Part shown: piece after piece, positions 30,036-40,601 of the stretch
Position numbering within the stretch: the stretch's first letter is position 1
How the letters are laid out: each line of letters starts with the position of its first letter
Assembly: GCA_902517795.1 (NCBI GenBank)
Contig: CABYDR010000005.1
Location: forward strand, 1-52,607
Source: an uncultured Woeseiaceae bacterium
Lineage (GTDB): Bacteria; Pseudomonadota; Gammaproteobacteria; Steroidobacterales; Woeseiaceae
Direction: 5' to 3'
DNA length: 52,607 nucleotides
Made by a program: the position numbers and the translations under genes
Notes under the pieces: model-generated
Told to the model about the DNA's origin: nothing
The model's database searches: none
What the model saw: only the letters and a program-made list of their open reading frames with translations

Positions 30036-30689
30036 TTATTTTTCTTGTTCAGAATTTATGGTCATTCTGTCTTTGTTAATATTTGGTGTATACGTAATTT
30101 TTACTTTCGAATCATCTTTACTGTCTGATTGGGCTTGAATAGATTGATCTTTTATATTGTATACCAGATACTCACTCGAAATCTGATTTCCTCCCTCTCG
30201 GATAGATACATTGCCAGAGAAATCGATAAGCGATTTCTGAAAGTCATAGTCTATCCTATTTGCAATGGCTGATGTTCTTGTAACCTTATCTTCCCTATCA
30301 ATGAGAAGCTTTGCTGGACTGCCCTGAATTCTTGCAATTTTTATTTGATGACCTTCAAATTCTAGATGAGCAAAATCTGATTCGATTCTTCCATTTTCGA
30401 GTGTAATTCGAATATTACCCTCAAATCTCCAAGTACTATTTTCAAAATCTAGTTTACTCGCTTCACCACGATCCGCATAAATACTTATCCCTCCCTGGCT
30501 TAGATTGAGTTTTGTGAACGTTAGCACTGATTCATCAGCAAGATATCCTGTGGATTCTGCATCGATATTTATGGGAAGTTCAGCTGAGTTAATTTGCGCG
30601 TTGACGGCAGTTGTATCATATAGGAGAAATATAAATACGCTTGCTATTAAATTAATTGACTTTTTAAAGTTATTCTTCTTTTTGACCAT
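30036..30689 (-). CDS. lptA: LPS periplasmic bridge protein LptA
   Basis: Forms the beta-jellyroll bridge carrying LPS across the periplasm. The 217-aa protein has a signal peptide (hydrophobic 14-27, cleavage likely after VNA) and the OstA-type beta repeats: INIDAESTGYL, FEGNIRITLENGRIESDFAHLEF, and DFSGNVSIREGGNQISSEYLVYN. It lies between lptC and lptB, which settles the identity against other OstA-like proteins. Confidence 0.93.
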   Translation of the reverse strand: MVKKKNNFKKSINLIASVFIFLLYDTTAVNAQINSAELPINIDAESTGYLADESVLTFTKLNLSQGGISIYADRGEASKLDFENSTWRFEGNIRITLENGRIESDFAHLEFEGHQIKIARIQGSPAKLLIDREDKVTRTSAIANRIDYDFQKSLIDFSGNVSIREGGNQISSEYLVYNIKDQSIQAQSDSKDDSKVKITYTPNINKDRMTINSEQEK

Positions 30690-30706
30690 GATTTTTATTG
30701 GATTGC

Positions 30707-31291
30707 TTACTTAGTTGATACGATATTTTTTTTAAAAAATGATCCATTTATTTCGGAAATTAATTCTAATTTATTTTCATTTAGAATTGCCAGCATTCCT
30801 TTCGCAGACAAGATATTGTTGTCTATTGTTATATCAACTTTTTTATCTGTTTTGACTGAATGAGTCCTGGGATCAATTTGAAGCTGATCTGTTTTTATAA
30901 CTGAAGACTCTGACATCTCATTCATGTCTGATGCACTCACATTTCCCTCAAGGATAAAATACTCGTCTGATTTATTTTTAGTAGCTGAATCTGATTTCAA
31001 TACCCACCTTATTTTTGATTGAGGCGAATAAGATATTGTCACATCATAAAATTTTATTACCTCACTGGATTCTTGTTCGACATAATCGGCATCCAGAGTG
31101 AAGAGATGCATTCCGGAACCATCAGTATTTATGATTTTAGTTGATTTCGAATAAAACCTGTTCTCTGCTTCTCGAACCATTTCTGTTGTAACGGGATTTT
31201 TAGATTCTATTTTTTCTTTAATTAGCCAAGTGCCTATTGCGATTAAAGCAATTGAAAAAAGCTTTAGATTGTGTTTCAAGTTTATTTTCAT
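30707..31291 (-). CDS. lptC: LPS export protein LptC
   Basis: A bitopic inner-membrane protein that receives LPS from LptBFG and hands it to LptA. The 194-aa protein has an N-terminal anchor (about 10-24, LFSIALIAIGTWLI) and a periplasmic beta-jellyroll domain (e.g. LDADYVEQ, IKTDQLQIDPRTHSVKTDKKVDI). Sequence conservation in this family is low; position between kdsC (one-base overlap) and lptA supports the call. Confidence 0.9.
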   Translation of the reverse strand: MKINLKHNLKLFSIALIAIGTWLIKEKIESKNPVTTEMVREAENRFYSKSTKIINTDGSGMHLFTLDADYVEQESSEVIKFYDVTISYSPQSKIRWVLKSDSATKNKSDEYFILEGNVSASDMNEMSESSVIKTDQLQIDPRTHSVKTDKKVDITIDNNILSAKGMLAILNENKLELISEINGSFFKKNIVSTK

Positions 31292-31776
31292 TATTTATCT
31301 TTTGCATTGATAATAAGATCTGAAATCTCTCTAATAGCGCCATTTCCACCACCTTTATGTGTAGTGTAAAAAGCAGATTTTTTTATTTCATCTCTTGCAT
31401 TAGAGACAACAATTGGAAATCCAACAATATCTAATACATCTCTATCAGAAATATCATCACCAACGTATGCACATTCAGTTAGTTTAATTTGATAATCTTT
31501 TATCTTTTTTAAGAAGATCTCTTTTTTTTCTCTGTAACCAAGGAAATAATCGTTCACACCAAGCTCAATCATCCTTTTTTCTGCTGCCTTTGATTTTCTT
31601 CCGCTTATTACCAGTATCTTTATTCCAATTTCTAGAAGCTGCCTGATACCCTGGCCATCTTGTGTATGAAATGCTTTTGATTCCTCTCCATTTTCATTGA
31701 TATAAATCTTTCCATCGGTAAAAACACCATCGACATCAAAGCCGATTAACTTTATTTTTTTTAATTTGTCTTTCAT
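31291..31776 (-). CDS. kdsC: Kdo 8-phosphate phosphatase
   Basis: Releases Kdo from Kdo 8-phosphate. The 161-aa HAD-superfamily protein has the nucleophile motif FDVDGVFTDG (D14, D16), the SGRKS motif II, and AYVGDDISDRDVL as motif III/IV; it lacks a cap domain, as in tetrameric C0-type KdsC. Its stop overlaps the lptC start by one base (taATG), and kdsD lies one base upstream. Confidence 0.95.
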   Translation of the reverse strand: MKDKLKKIKLIGFDVDGVFTDGKIYINENGEESKAFHTQDGQGIRQLLEIGIKILVISGRKSKAAEKRMIELGVNDYFLGYREKKEIFLKKIKDYQIKLTECAYVGDDISDRDVLDIVGFPIVVSNARDEIKKSAFYTTHKGGGNGAIREISDLIINAKDK

Positions 31777-31777
31777 G

Positions 31778-32773
31778 TCAAACAGACCTCACGATACCCG
31801 TTTGAAGTAAATCATGAATATTAAGGACTCCAATCAGCTTATCGTTTTTATCAATGATAATAAGTTGTGTTATTTTATGTTTTTTTAAGAGTCTCATTGC
31901 ATCAATTGCAAGCATATCTTGATCGCAGTGAATAAATTTTTTATTCATTACTTCTTTCATTTTTGTTTTATGAATATCTACTTTTTTGTCAAATGTTCGT
32001 CGAAGATCACCATCTGTATATATTCCCATTACAGTATTAATCTCATCCACAATCACTATCACACCAAGACTTTTTTCTGACATTACAACTACACCATCGC
32101 TAAGCAATTGATCAGGTCCTATTTTTGGCATCCGATCTCTTTGGTGCATAATGTCTCCAACTGTGAGAATTAGACGTTTACCCAAGGATCCACTTGGATG
32201 AGATATTGCAAAATCTTCGGACGAGAAATTACGCGATTCAATCAACGCTGCAGCTAAAGCGTCTCCAATAGATAATGTTGCTGTCGTACTAGCGGTTGGA
32301 GCTAGGTTAAGAGGGCAAGCCTCTCTGTCAATATTAATATGGATATGAATATCAGAGGCTTTTGCAAGAGTAGAATTTTCGTTGCCTGTTATAGAAATAA
32401 CATCAATATTTATTTTTTTTATTGATGGCAATAGGTCAAGAATTTCTTTTGTTTCACCTGAAAATGATATTGCGAGAATGACATCTGTTGCTGAAATCAT
32501 TCCCAAATCACCATGACTTGCATCAGTAGCATTTATATAAAAAGATGATGTTCCAGTACTTGAAAAAGTTGCAGAAATTTTTCTTGCAATGTGCCCTGAT
32601 TTACCAACACCAAGAGTAACTAATTTACCTTGGGTTTTTAGTATTAATTCACAAGCGTCACAAAAAGAATGATCTATTGAATTTGCGACGTCTCTGATTG
32701 CATCCGATTCAATATACATAACTTCCCTAGCGAGACTGAGAATTTCTTTTTTATCCATTTTTGTTTCTTTCAT
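31778..32773 (-). CDS. kdsD: D-arabinose 5-phosphate isomerase
   Basis: Converts ribulose 5-phosphate to arabinose 5-phosphate, the first step toward Kdo. The 331-aa protein has a SIS domain (GVGKSGHIARKISATFSSTGT near residues 56-76, ATDASHGDLGMI) and two C-terminal CBS repeats (about 210-330). A second ATG at codon 6 (MDKKEIL) is an equally good start. It lies 20 bases after yrbG and one base before kdsC. Confidence 0.95.
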   Translation of the reverse strand: MKETKMDKKEILSLAREVMYIESDAIRDVANSIDHSFCDACELILKTQGKLVTLGVGKSGHIARKISATFSSTGTSSFYINATDASHGDLGMISATDVILAISFSGETKEILDLLPSIKKINIDVISITGNENSTLAKASDIHIHINIDREACPLNLAPTASTTATLSIGDALAAALIESRNFSSEDFAISHPSGSLGKRLILTVGDIMHQRDRMPKIGPDQLLSDGVVVMSEKSLGVIVIVDEINTVMGIYTDGDLRRTFDKKVDIHKTKMKEVMNKKFIHCDQDMLAIDAMRLLKKHKITQLIIIDKNDKLIGVLNIHDLLQTGIVRSV

Positions 32774-32793
32774 TCTTTAACAAGGATCATGAT

Positions 32794-33762
32794 TTAATTA
32801 TTAAGAATAATATATCCCATGTAAGCCAAAAAAGTTAATAATAGTAGAAAACCTTCAGTCTTTGAGATGACATCATTTTTTCTAAATGTTATAAAAAAGA
32901 TGACTAATGTGAGGGATAACATCAACATGAGATGTATATTAAAAATATCTTCTTGAAGATAAGCTGGGCTTATTGCTGTTCCTAGCCCAATCACAGCCAA
33001 TAAGTTAAAAATATTAGAGCCAATAATATTTCCTACAGCCAATCCATGCTGACCCTTCAATGCGCTTGTAATAGAAACACTGAGCTCCGGAAGGCTGGTT
33101 CCAATAGCAATTATCGTTATCCCAATGATGGCCTCAGATATTTTTAGAGATTGAGCTATATCTACTGCATATATAACCACCACATCAGCACCATAAAACA
33201 AAAGAAATAGGCCTATTAAGAGACAAAATATTGAATCAGAAACAGATAAAATAGATTGGGAAACTAAAGACTGATCACTTCTATATTTGTCATCAATATC
33301 AGCTTTATTTGCCATATCAATACTGTATTTTACTAACCATAACATAGTCAGAAAAAATCCAAATAATATAACAACACCTTCAATCCGAGAAATAACGTTG
33401 TCAAAAAATGGAATCATCATTAAAAATGAAATTATAAGAAGATTTCTGACCAATTTTTTTAAGACCGAAGACTTCATTGGAACAGACCTAACAATTGCCA
33501 TGGATCCTAAGACCAGTGCAATGTTTGCTGTATTAGATCCGATTGCATTACCAATAGCCAGATCTGATTCATCATTCATTGCAGCAACGAAAGAAACCAA
33601 TATCTCTGGTGCAGATGTTGCAAATGCAACAACGGTTAACCCGATAACGATAAGAGGGATTCTTGCTATTCTTGCTAGAGAAGTTGCGCCATCAACAAAA
33701 AAGTCAGATCCCTTTATTAATATAAATATACCAATTGATAATAAAAAAAGAGATGTGATCAT
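32794..33762 (-). CDS. yrbG: Na+/Ca2+ antiporter family protein (YrbG-like)
   Basis: A 322-aa inner-membrane exchanger of the CaCA family with ten predicted helices in two inverted halves. The two alpha repeats are plain: FATSAPEILVS...GNAIGSNTANI near residues 48-82 and GTSLPELSVS...GNIIGSNIFNL near 217-253. It heads the kdsD-kdsC-lptCAB run as in E. coli. The transported ions are inferred from the family only. Confidence 0.92.
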   Translation of the reverse strand: MITSLFLLSIGIFILIKGSDFFVDGATSLARIARIPLIVIGLTVVAFATSAPEILVSFVAAMNDESDLAIGNAIGSNTANIALVLGSMAIVRSVPMKSSVLKKLVRNLLIISFLMMIPFFDNVISRIEGVVILFGFFLTMLWLVKYSIDMANKADIDDKYRSDQSLVSQSILSVSDSIFCLLIGLFLLFYGADVVVIYAVDIAQSLKISEAIIGITIIAIGTSLPELSVSITSALKGQHGLAVGNIIGSNIFNLLAVIGLGTAISPAYLQEDIFNIHLMLMLSLTLVIFFITFRKNDVISKTEGFLLLLTFLAYMGYIILNN

Positions 33763-33900
33763 GAAATCTTGTATTATTGTTTTATAAGTATGTCAAATTT
33801 AACTCTCAGATCACTTATGATAACAAGATAAGAAATTATTTGTTTTTAATTAGAAAATTTTTTTTGTAAACAGCCGTTTAAAAATAAGGACAATTTAACA

Positions 33901-35399
<1,499 letters not shown>

Positions 35400-35451
35400 A
35401 ATAAGATCACTCTTGAAAAATTTTATCTGGCTAAATTTATGTTTCAAAGTG

Positions 35452-35457
35452 TATAAT
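35452..35457 (+). promoter_or_regulatory. Possible -10 element for petABC
   Basis: A perfect TATAAT hexamer lies about 150 bases before petA in the 208-base gap after murA. No good -35 hexamer is found 16 to 18 bases upstream, so this is only a candidate. Confidence 0.3.
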
Positions 35458-35607
35458 GTCGCTCAATATCCACTAAAAGTTTTATCATTTTTATTAAAAA
35501 ATAATCATTAAAATTTACATAAGAATATTCTTTATATGGGCTTGAAAGTCATCAATTTCATCTCAAGATAGAGTCTGATTATCAAATTATTTTTTTGAGG
35601 TACAAAA

Positions 35608-36192
35608 ATGTCAGAAACAATAGATCAGAATAAGCGACATTTCCTTGGAATGGCAACTGCTGCAACTGGTTTAGTGGGTGCTGGTTTTGCAGCAGTGCCA
35701 TTTTTATCCTCATTAAAACCCAGTGCCAGAGCTAGGGCACTTGGCGCTCCAGTTGAGGTACCTCTGGGCTCTCTAGAGCCAGGGGAAATGATTAAAGTAG
35801 TTTGGAGAGGAAAACTAGTTTATGTTCTGAGAAGAACTAGTGATATGTTGAAACGCCTCTCTGATGTTACCGATCTTTTGAGAGACCCTGATTCACTTGA
35901 GGCTGATATTCAGCCTGATTATACAGTTAATGAACATAGATCTTTGACCCCTGAATATTTAGTGGTAGAGGGATCTTGTACACATTTAGGATGTGCCCCT
36001 TTACCTCAATTTGAGGTTACACCTTCATCAGATTGGTTTGGTGGATTTTTTTGCCCATGCCATGGCTCAAAATTTGATCTGTCTGGTCGCGTCTATAAAG
36101 GCGTGCCCGCGCCAACAAACTTAAAAGTTCCGCCTTACAGTTTTTCTCAAACAAATGTTATTACCATAGGTATAGATCCAAGTGACACATAA
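35608..36192 (+). CDS. petA: Ubiquinol-cytochrome c reductase Rieske iron-sulfur subunit
   Basis: Carries electrons from ubiquinol to cytochrome c1. The 194-aa protein has an N-terminal Tat-like anchor ([16 protein letters not shown], uncleaved in this family), a hinge, and the Rieske domain with CTHLGC (C124, H126, C129) and CPCHGS (C149, C151, H152). C124/H126/C149/H152 would bind the 2Fe-2S cluster and C129/C151 form the disulfide. A gagg Shine-Dalgarno precedes the ATG. Its stop overlaps the petB start by one base. Confidence 0.97.
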   Translation: MSETIDQNKRHFLGMATAATGLVGAGFAAVPFLSSLKPSARARALGAPVEVPLGSLEPGEMIKVVWRGKLVYVLRRTSDMLKRLSDVTDLLRDPDSLEADIQPDYTVNEHRSLTPEYLVVEGSCTHLGCAPLPQFEVTPSSDWFGGFFCPCHGSKFDLSGRVYKGVPAPTNLKVPPYSFSQTNVITIGIDPSDT

Positions 36193-37430
36193 TGACTGAC
36201 AACACAAAAAAAATAGAGAACAATAGTAAACTTTTGGCATGGATTGATGAGAGGTTCCCATACTCTGAAACAATGAAGGAGCATATTACTGAGTACTATG
36301 CTTCAAAGAACTTTAACGTTTGGTATGTATTTGGAGTCCTTGCAATGGTTGTGTTGGTTATACAATTATTAACTGGCATTTTCCTTACAATGAATTATAA
36401 GCCATCTTCTGAGGAAGCTTTCTCATCAGTTGAATACATAATGCGAGATGTTGAGTGGGGGTGGCTAATTCGTTATATGCATTCAACAGGCGCCTCATTC
36501 TTCTTTATAGTTGTCTACCTTCATATGTTTCGTGCAATGTTATATGGATCCTATAAGAAACCAAGAGAATTGATATGGATAATAGGCATGCTTATTTTTC
36601 TTGTCTTGATGGCCGAAGCTTTTGCGGGCTACTTGCTTCCATGGGGTCAAATGTCATACTGGGGGGCCCAAGTTATAATTTCAATATTTGGTGCCATACC
36701 TTTTTTTGGTGAAGCTCTAGTGGAGATTATCAGAGGTGACTACTCCATATCTGACATTACATTAAACCGTTTTTTTGCATTGCATGTCATCGTTCTGCCA
36801 TTAGCACTTATCGCACTCATTTTTGTTCACATTGTTGCGCTTCATGAGGTTGGTTCAAACAATCCAGATGGCATAGAGATAAAAGATTATAAAAATGATC
36901 AAGGGATACCAATCGATGGAGTAGCCTTTCATCCTTATCATACAAGTAAGGATCTTGTGGCAATCATTGCTTTTTTAATGGTATTTTCATTGGTGGTGTT
37001 TTTTGCCCCAGATATGGGCGGATATTTCTTAGAATATGCAAATTTTGAAAAAGCAAATCCCTCCGCTACGCCAGAACATATCGCACCAGTATGGTACTTT
37101 ACTCCCTATTATGCCATTTTGAGAGCTGTGCCTGATAAGTTAGGAGGAGCTATAGCAATGGGATTATCGGTACTTCTCCCGTTATTTCTTCCTTGGCTTG
37201 ATAGATCAAAGGTTAAATCAATTCGGTATCGAGGCTGGATCTATAAATTCGCACTTACAACATTTGTAATCAGTTTTATATCATTGGGTGTTCTCGGCGT
37301 ACTCCCTGCTGATGGAATTTATGTGTCTATGGCCAGATTCTTCAGTATTCTCTATTTTGCCTTTTTCTTGTTGATGCCATATTTTTCTATGATAGACAAA
37401 ACTAAACCGGTTCCTGATAGGGTTACCTAA
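36192..37430 (+). CDS. petB: Ubiquinol-cytochrome c reductase cytochrome b
   Basis: Membrane core of the bc1 complex with two b hemes. The 412-aa protein has eight helices; heme ligands are H97 and H111, and H198 and H213. The second pair is spaced 15 residues apart, as I recall for Pseudomonas. The Qo-site motif is PVWY (299-302) rather than PEWY, a variant known from beta- and gammaproteobacteria. It lies between petA (one-base overlap) and petC (eight-base gap). Confidence 0.97.
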   Translation: MTDNTKKIENNSKLLAWIDERFPYSETMKEHITEYYASKNFNVWYVFGVLAMVVLVIQLLTGIFLTMNYKPSSEEAFSSVEYIMRDVEWGWLIRYMHSTGASFFFIVVYLHMFRAMLYGSYKKPRELIWIIGMLIFLVLMAEAFAGYLLPWGQMSYWGAQVIISIFGAIPFFGEALVEIIRGDYSISDITLNRFFALHVIVLPLALIALIFVHIVALHEVGSNNPDGIEIKDYKNDQGIPIDGVAFHPYHTSKDLVAIIAFLMVFSLVVFFAPDMGGYFLEYANFEKANPSATPEHIAPVWYFTPYYAILRAVPDKLGGAIAMGLSVLLPLFLPWLDRSKVKSIRYRGWIYKFALTTFVISFISLGVLGVLPADGIYVSMARFFSILYFAFFLLMPYFSMIDKTKPVPDRVT

Positions 37431-37438
37431 TTTTTATT

Positions 37439-38152
37439 ATGAAATTAAGATTCTGCATATTAATTAGTGCTATTTTCTTTACTCCGGTTGGTGCAAGTGC
37501 AGCCGTGAAAAAACCATTAATGAGCGCAAATAATGACATATACGATATAGAATCTCTTCAAAGAGGTGCCAGAAACTTCATGAATTATTGTTCAGGTTGC
37601 CACTCAGCTGAATATATTCGATATGATGTTATAGGTGAAGATCTGGGTATTAGTCAATCTCAACTTAAAGAATATCTTATGTTCAATGCCCAACAAACCT
37701 TTGACACTATCAATGCTTCCATGACACCCGAGGATGCTTCTGGATGGTTTGGGCAGGCACCACCAGATCTCTCACTCGCCGCTCGAGCTAAGGGTACAGA
37801 CTATATTTATACTTTTCTGAAGAGCTTTTACTTGGATAACACCAGTCCAACTGGTGTTGATAATGTGGTTCTCGTTGGAACAAGTATGCCTAATGTTCTC
37901 TGGGAGTTACAGGGACATCAGAAATATTTGCAGAATGAAAATGAATTAAAGCTTGAAGTATATATTCCAGGTAAAATGAATGAAGAGGAATTTAATTCAT
38001 TTCTTAGGGATACATCTAACTTTCTTGAATACATCAGTGAGCCAGTAAAGATAAAACGACAAGCTCTTGGTGTAAAAGTATTATTCTTCCTCGCATTTTT
38101 TATGATACTTGCGTACTTCCTCAAGAAAGAAGTTTGGAAAGACATCAAGTGA
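37439..38152 (+). CDS. petC: Ubiquinol-cytochrome c reductase cytochrome c1
   Basis: Periplasmic heme c subunit of the bc1 complex. The 237-aa protein has a cleavable signal peptide (about 1-21), the heme motif CSGCH (C51, C54, H55), the probable axial Met in GTSMPNVLW, and a C-terminal membrane anchor (VLFFLAFFMILAYFL). Its length fits the gammaproteobacterial form. It ends the petABC operon; sspA follows after 52 bases, the same order as in Pseudomonas. Confidence 0.96.
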   Translation: MKLRFCILISAIFFTPVGASAAVKKPLMSANNDIYDIESLQRGARNFMNYCSGCHSAEYIRYDVIGEDLGISQSQLKEYLMFNAQQTFDTINASMTPEDASGWFGQAPPDLSLAARAKGTDYIYTFLKSFYLDNTSPTGVDNVVLVGTSMPNVLWELQGHQKYLQNENELKLEVYIPGKMNEEEFNSFLRDTSNFLEYISEPVKIKRQALGVKVLFFLAFFMILAYFLKKEVWKDIK

Positions 38153-38204
38153 AGTTAATTCACGCTTTTTATTATAGTAGAGTTAAATTAAATAGAGGAT
38201 CAAT

Positions 38205-38834
38205 ATGTCAGTAATTGCAAATCGAAGATCAATAATGAATCTTTTTTCTGGACCGACCTGTATTCACAGTCATCGAACGCGAATAGTATTAGCAGAAAAA
38301 AATATAAATATTGATATAAAAAGTGTCAGAGGCCCTGAACTTCCTGAAGATTTGATCGATGTTAATCCATACCATAATCTTCCAACTTTAATAGATAGGG
38401 ATCTTGTTCTTTATGATTCTCGAGTGATCATTGAATATTTAGATGAAAGGTTTCCTCATCCACCTCTGATGCCTGTGGACCCCGTGATAAGAGCTCAGTT
38501 TAGGATGGCTCTGCATAGAATCGAAAGTGACTGGTACTCCTTGGTAGAAGATTTTTCATCAGAGAATGAGGCAAAACTCGCTACGAAGCCAAAAAAACTT
38601 CTCAAGGAAAGTATTCTTTCAGTAATTGATCTCTTTACCGTAAAAGACTATTTTATCAGTGATGATTTTTCTCTTGTTGACTGCACTATTGCTCCCATTC
38701 TCTGGCGACTCCCTATTTATGGTATAGACCTTGGTTCAGATTCAGCTTCAATTGAAAAATATATGGATAGAGTATTTGAACGTCCGTCTTTCCAGAACAG
38801 TTTAAGTGAATTAGAACAAGAAATTAGCTTATGA
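38205..38834 (+). CDS. sspA: Stringent starvation protein A
   Basis: A glutathione-S-transferase-fold protein that binds RNA polymerase and helps in starvation and acid responses. The 209-aa protein begins VIANRRSIMNLFSGPTC, very close to the E. coli start, and has NPYHNLPTLIDRDLVLYDSRVIIEYLDERFPHPPLMP. SspA lacks GST activity because the catalytic residue is not conserved. A good Shine-Dalgarno (gagg) is present. sspB follows after 23 bases. Confidence 0.95.
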   Translation: MSVIANRRSIMNLFSGPTCIHSHRTRIVLAEKNINIDIKSVRGPELPEDLIDVNPYHNLPTLIDRDLVLYDSRVIIEYLDERFPHPPLMPVDPVIRAQFRMALHRIESDWYSLVEDFSSENEAKLATKPKKLLKESILSVIDLFTVKDYFISDDFSLVDCTIAPILWRLPIYGIDLGSDSASIEKYMDRVFERPSFQNSLSELEQEISL

Positions 38835-38857
38835 ACTTCTTGGTCAAATAAAGTTTC

Positions 38858-39253
38858 ATGGAAGAAAATACAACCTCAAAAAAACCTTATTTCATCAGAG
38901 CAATGTTTGAGTGGATAAGCGATAACGGTTATACGCCCCATTTATTGATCGATGCTTCCTTCGCAAATATAAATATCCCAAGAAAGTTTGTAGAAAATAA
39001 AAGAATTACATTAAATGTAAGTTCTTCTGCAATTAGAAATCTTATTATTGATTCTGACATTATCTCTTTTGATGCGAGATTTGATGGCAAATCTATGAGT
39101 GTTCAGTTTCCTTCTGAGGCGGTAATAAATATTTTTGCTAGAGAAACTGGCGAAGGCATGGCTTTTCCGTCTGAATCAGATCTTAAGAAGAAAGGGTTTA
39201 ATAAAAAAAACATACAGAAAGATAAAGTTTCACATTTGAAATTAGTAGAGTGA
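38858..39253 (+). CDS. sspB: ClpXP adaptor SspB
   Basis: Delivers ssrA-tagged peptides to ClpXP. The 131-aa protein has the SspB fold region (KPYFIRAMFEWISDNGYTPHLLIDA, ISFDARFDGKSMSVQFPSEAVINIFARETGEGMAFP), a flexible charged linker, and a short hydrophobic tail HLKLVE. The tail matches the ClpX-docking motif at the C-terminus of E. coli SspB (LRVVK). It follows sspA and converges on lpoA. Confidence 0.94.
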   Translation: MEENTTSKKPYFIRAMFEWISDNGYTPHLLIDASFANINIPRKFVENKRITLNVSSSAIRNLIIDSDIISFDARFDGKSMSVQFPSEAVINIFARETGEGMAFPSESDLKKKGFNKKNIQKDKVSHLKLVE

Positions 39254-39261
39254 AAACTTTG

Positions 39262-39288
39262 AATAAAAAAGCAGATAGTTTTATCTAC
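39262..39288 (-). terminator. Probable terminator of the lpoA-like gene
   Basis: Read on the minus strand, gtagata-aaac-tatctgc forms a 7-bp stem (one G-T pair) followed by tttttt. The stem includes the lpoA stop codon. It is AT-rich, so moderate strength is expected. Confidence 0.5.
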
Positions 39289-40538
39289 TCAGTCACTTCT
39301 GTTTTTCCGTCTATGACTTTTGCCCAGGCCAATCTTCTTCGTATTTTATTTTCACTGTCCATATATAATTGACCTGTAGCGCCGTTAAATTCTTTTAAGT
39401 AATTATTATTTTGTTTTGCAAGTTTTGATGTCAGAAAGTAAGCATCATATCCCATGGCATTCTGACGGCTTTGAATAGCATCACCTGGCCAGAATTTCAT
39501 TAGCTTGGAGGGAAGGTCCCTGAGCCAACTTTGCTGATCAATAACCCATGGAGCATCTGTGAAAATAACACCCTCAAGATCATCCATATTTTCTCTCAAG
39601 GAGAAAATATTCGATGTTGAGTAGATCGGAATAGGATCATCTCCAGATAAATGATAGTCTAACTGTGATGTAAGAAGTTTTGCATTTGTGATATCTGTAG
39701 CAAGTAAAAATATAAAATCAATATCTTGTCTTCGACGAGGCTCAAAAGCTATGAATTCACCTAAATTTGCAGACAGTCTCCTGTGTCGATTTTCACTATT
39801 ATTGATAATTAGTAGCTCTTTTAGTTCATCAGAGAAATCTTGATTGTTTGGATTATAAAATTGATCATCCAGAATCATCCCCCCCATTGATTCAAATGTG
39901 GATTTATAGACATCTCTTAAATCTCTACCCAGTTCATTGTTGGGCATTATGATGACACCTAGATTATTCCCATCACTTACAACTTTATTTGATGTTGAAA
40001 TAACTTCATCTAGTGATGACAGAGAAAATTGATACATACCAATTGTATAAACATCATTATTTTGATTGGAATTTAATGCAAGCACGGGAACATTGAATGC
40101 TATCTTTTCAGATAATTCGCTTACAGAATCCTGTAATAATGGACCAATAATAAACTCCGCTCCTTCGTTTACCGCCTGATCATATGCATCTTTCGCGTTA
40201 TCATATAACTGAGTATCATAGATATTGATTGATTGTATCTTTTGATTTGATCTCATAAGAGAATAATGCGCACTTAAAAATCCAATCAGAACAGACTCAC
40301 CTTCTCTTTTGTATTGCCCGCTTAAAGGTAATAAAAGAGCCACTCTATTTGGGAATTCATCGAGATCCAATGTAGGGGAAGATAAACTTGCATCACGCAT
40401 TTTTGGTAAAATGAATACTTCTGTTTGAATATTTTCAATGTTATTTATGTTCGATGGGGCACATCCTATAATAAGATAAGTCAAAAATATTAATCGGATT
40501 GTTGTTTTGATTTTTTTTTTCATACTTCTCGTATTCAT
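39285..40538 (-). CDS. lpoA: LpoA-like lipoprotein (LppC family), short form
   Basis: LpoA is an outer-membrane lipoprotein that activates PBP1A. The 417-aa protein has a lipoprotein signal with lipobox LIIGC (codons 22-26), then at once the periplasmic-binding-protein-like domain starting at VALLLPLSGQYKREGESVLIGF. E. coli LpoA (about 680 aa) has an N-terminal TPR domain that is missing here. Location opposite rsmI matches the usual rsmI-lpoA arrangement. Whether the short form still binds PBP1A cannot be told. A start at codon 6 (MKKKIK) is also possible. Confidence 0.82.
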   Translation of the reverse strand: MNTRSMKKKIKTTIRLIFLTYLIIGCAPSNINNIENIQTEVFILPKMRDASLSSPTLDLDEFPNRVALLLPLSGQYKREGESVLIGFLSAHYSLMRSNQKIQSINIYDTQLYDNAKDAYDQAVNEGAEFIIGPLLQDSVSELSEKIAFNVPVLALNSNQNNDVYTIGMYQFSLSSLDEVISTSNKVVSDGNNLGVIIMPNNELGRDLRDVYKSTFESMGGMILDDQFYNPNNQDFSDELKELLIINNSENRHRRLSANLGEFIAFEPRRRQDIDFIFLLATDITNAKLLTSQLDYHLSGDDPIPIYSTSNIFSLRENMDDLEGVIFTDAPWVIDQQSWLRDLPSKLMKFWPGDAIQSRQNAMGYDAYFLTSKLAKQNNNYLKEFNGATGQLYMDSENKIRRRLAWAKVIDGKTEVTE

Positions 40539-40601
40539 ATTTTTTTATTAATGATAATTTATCTTAATATAAAAGAAAAAAATTATGTCGCAAATTCAAT
40601 C

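Noticed and set aside
33287-33787. 166-aa plus-strand ORF opposite yrbG
   Set aside because: Antisense shadow of a strongly conserved transporter gene; composition is Ile/Asn/Thr-rich as expected of a mirror frame.
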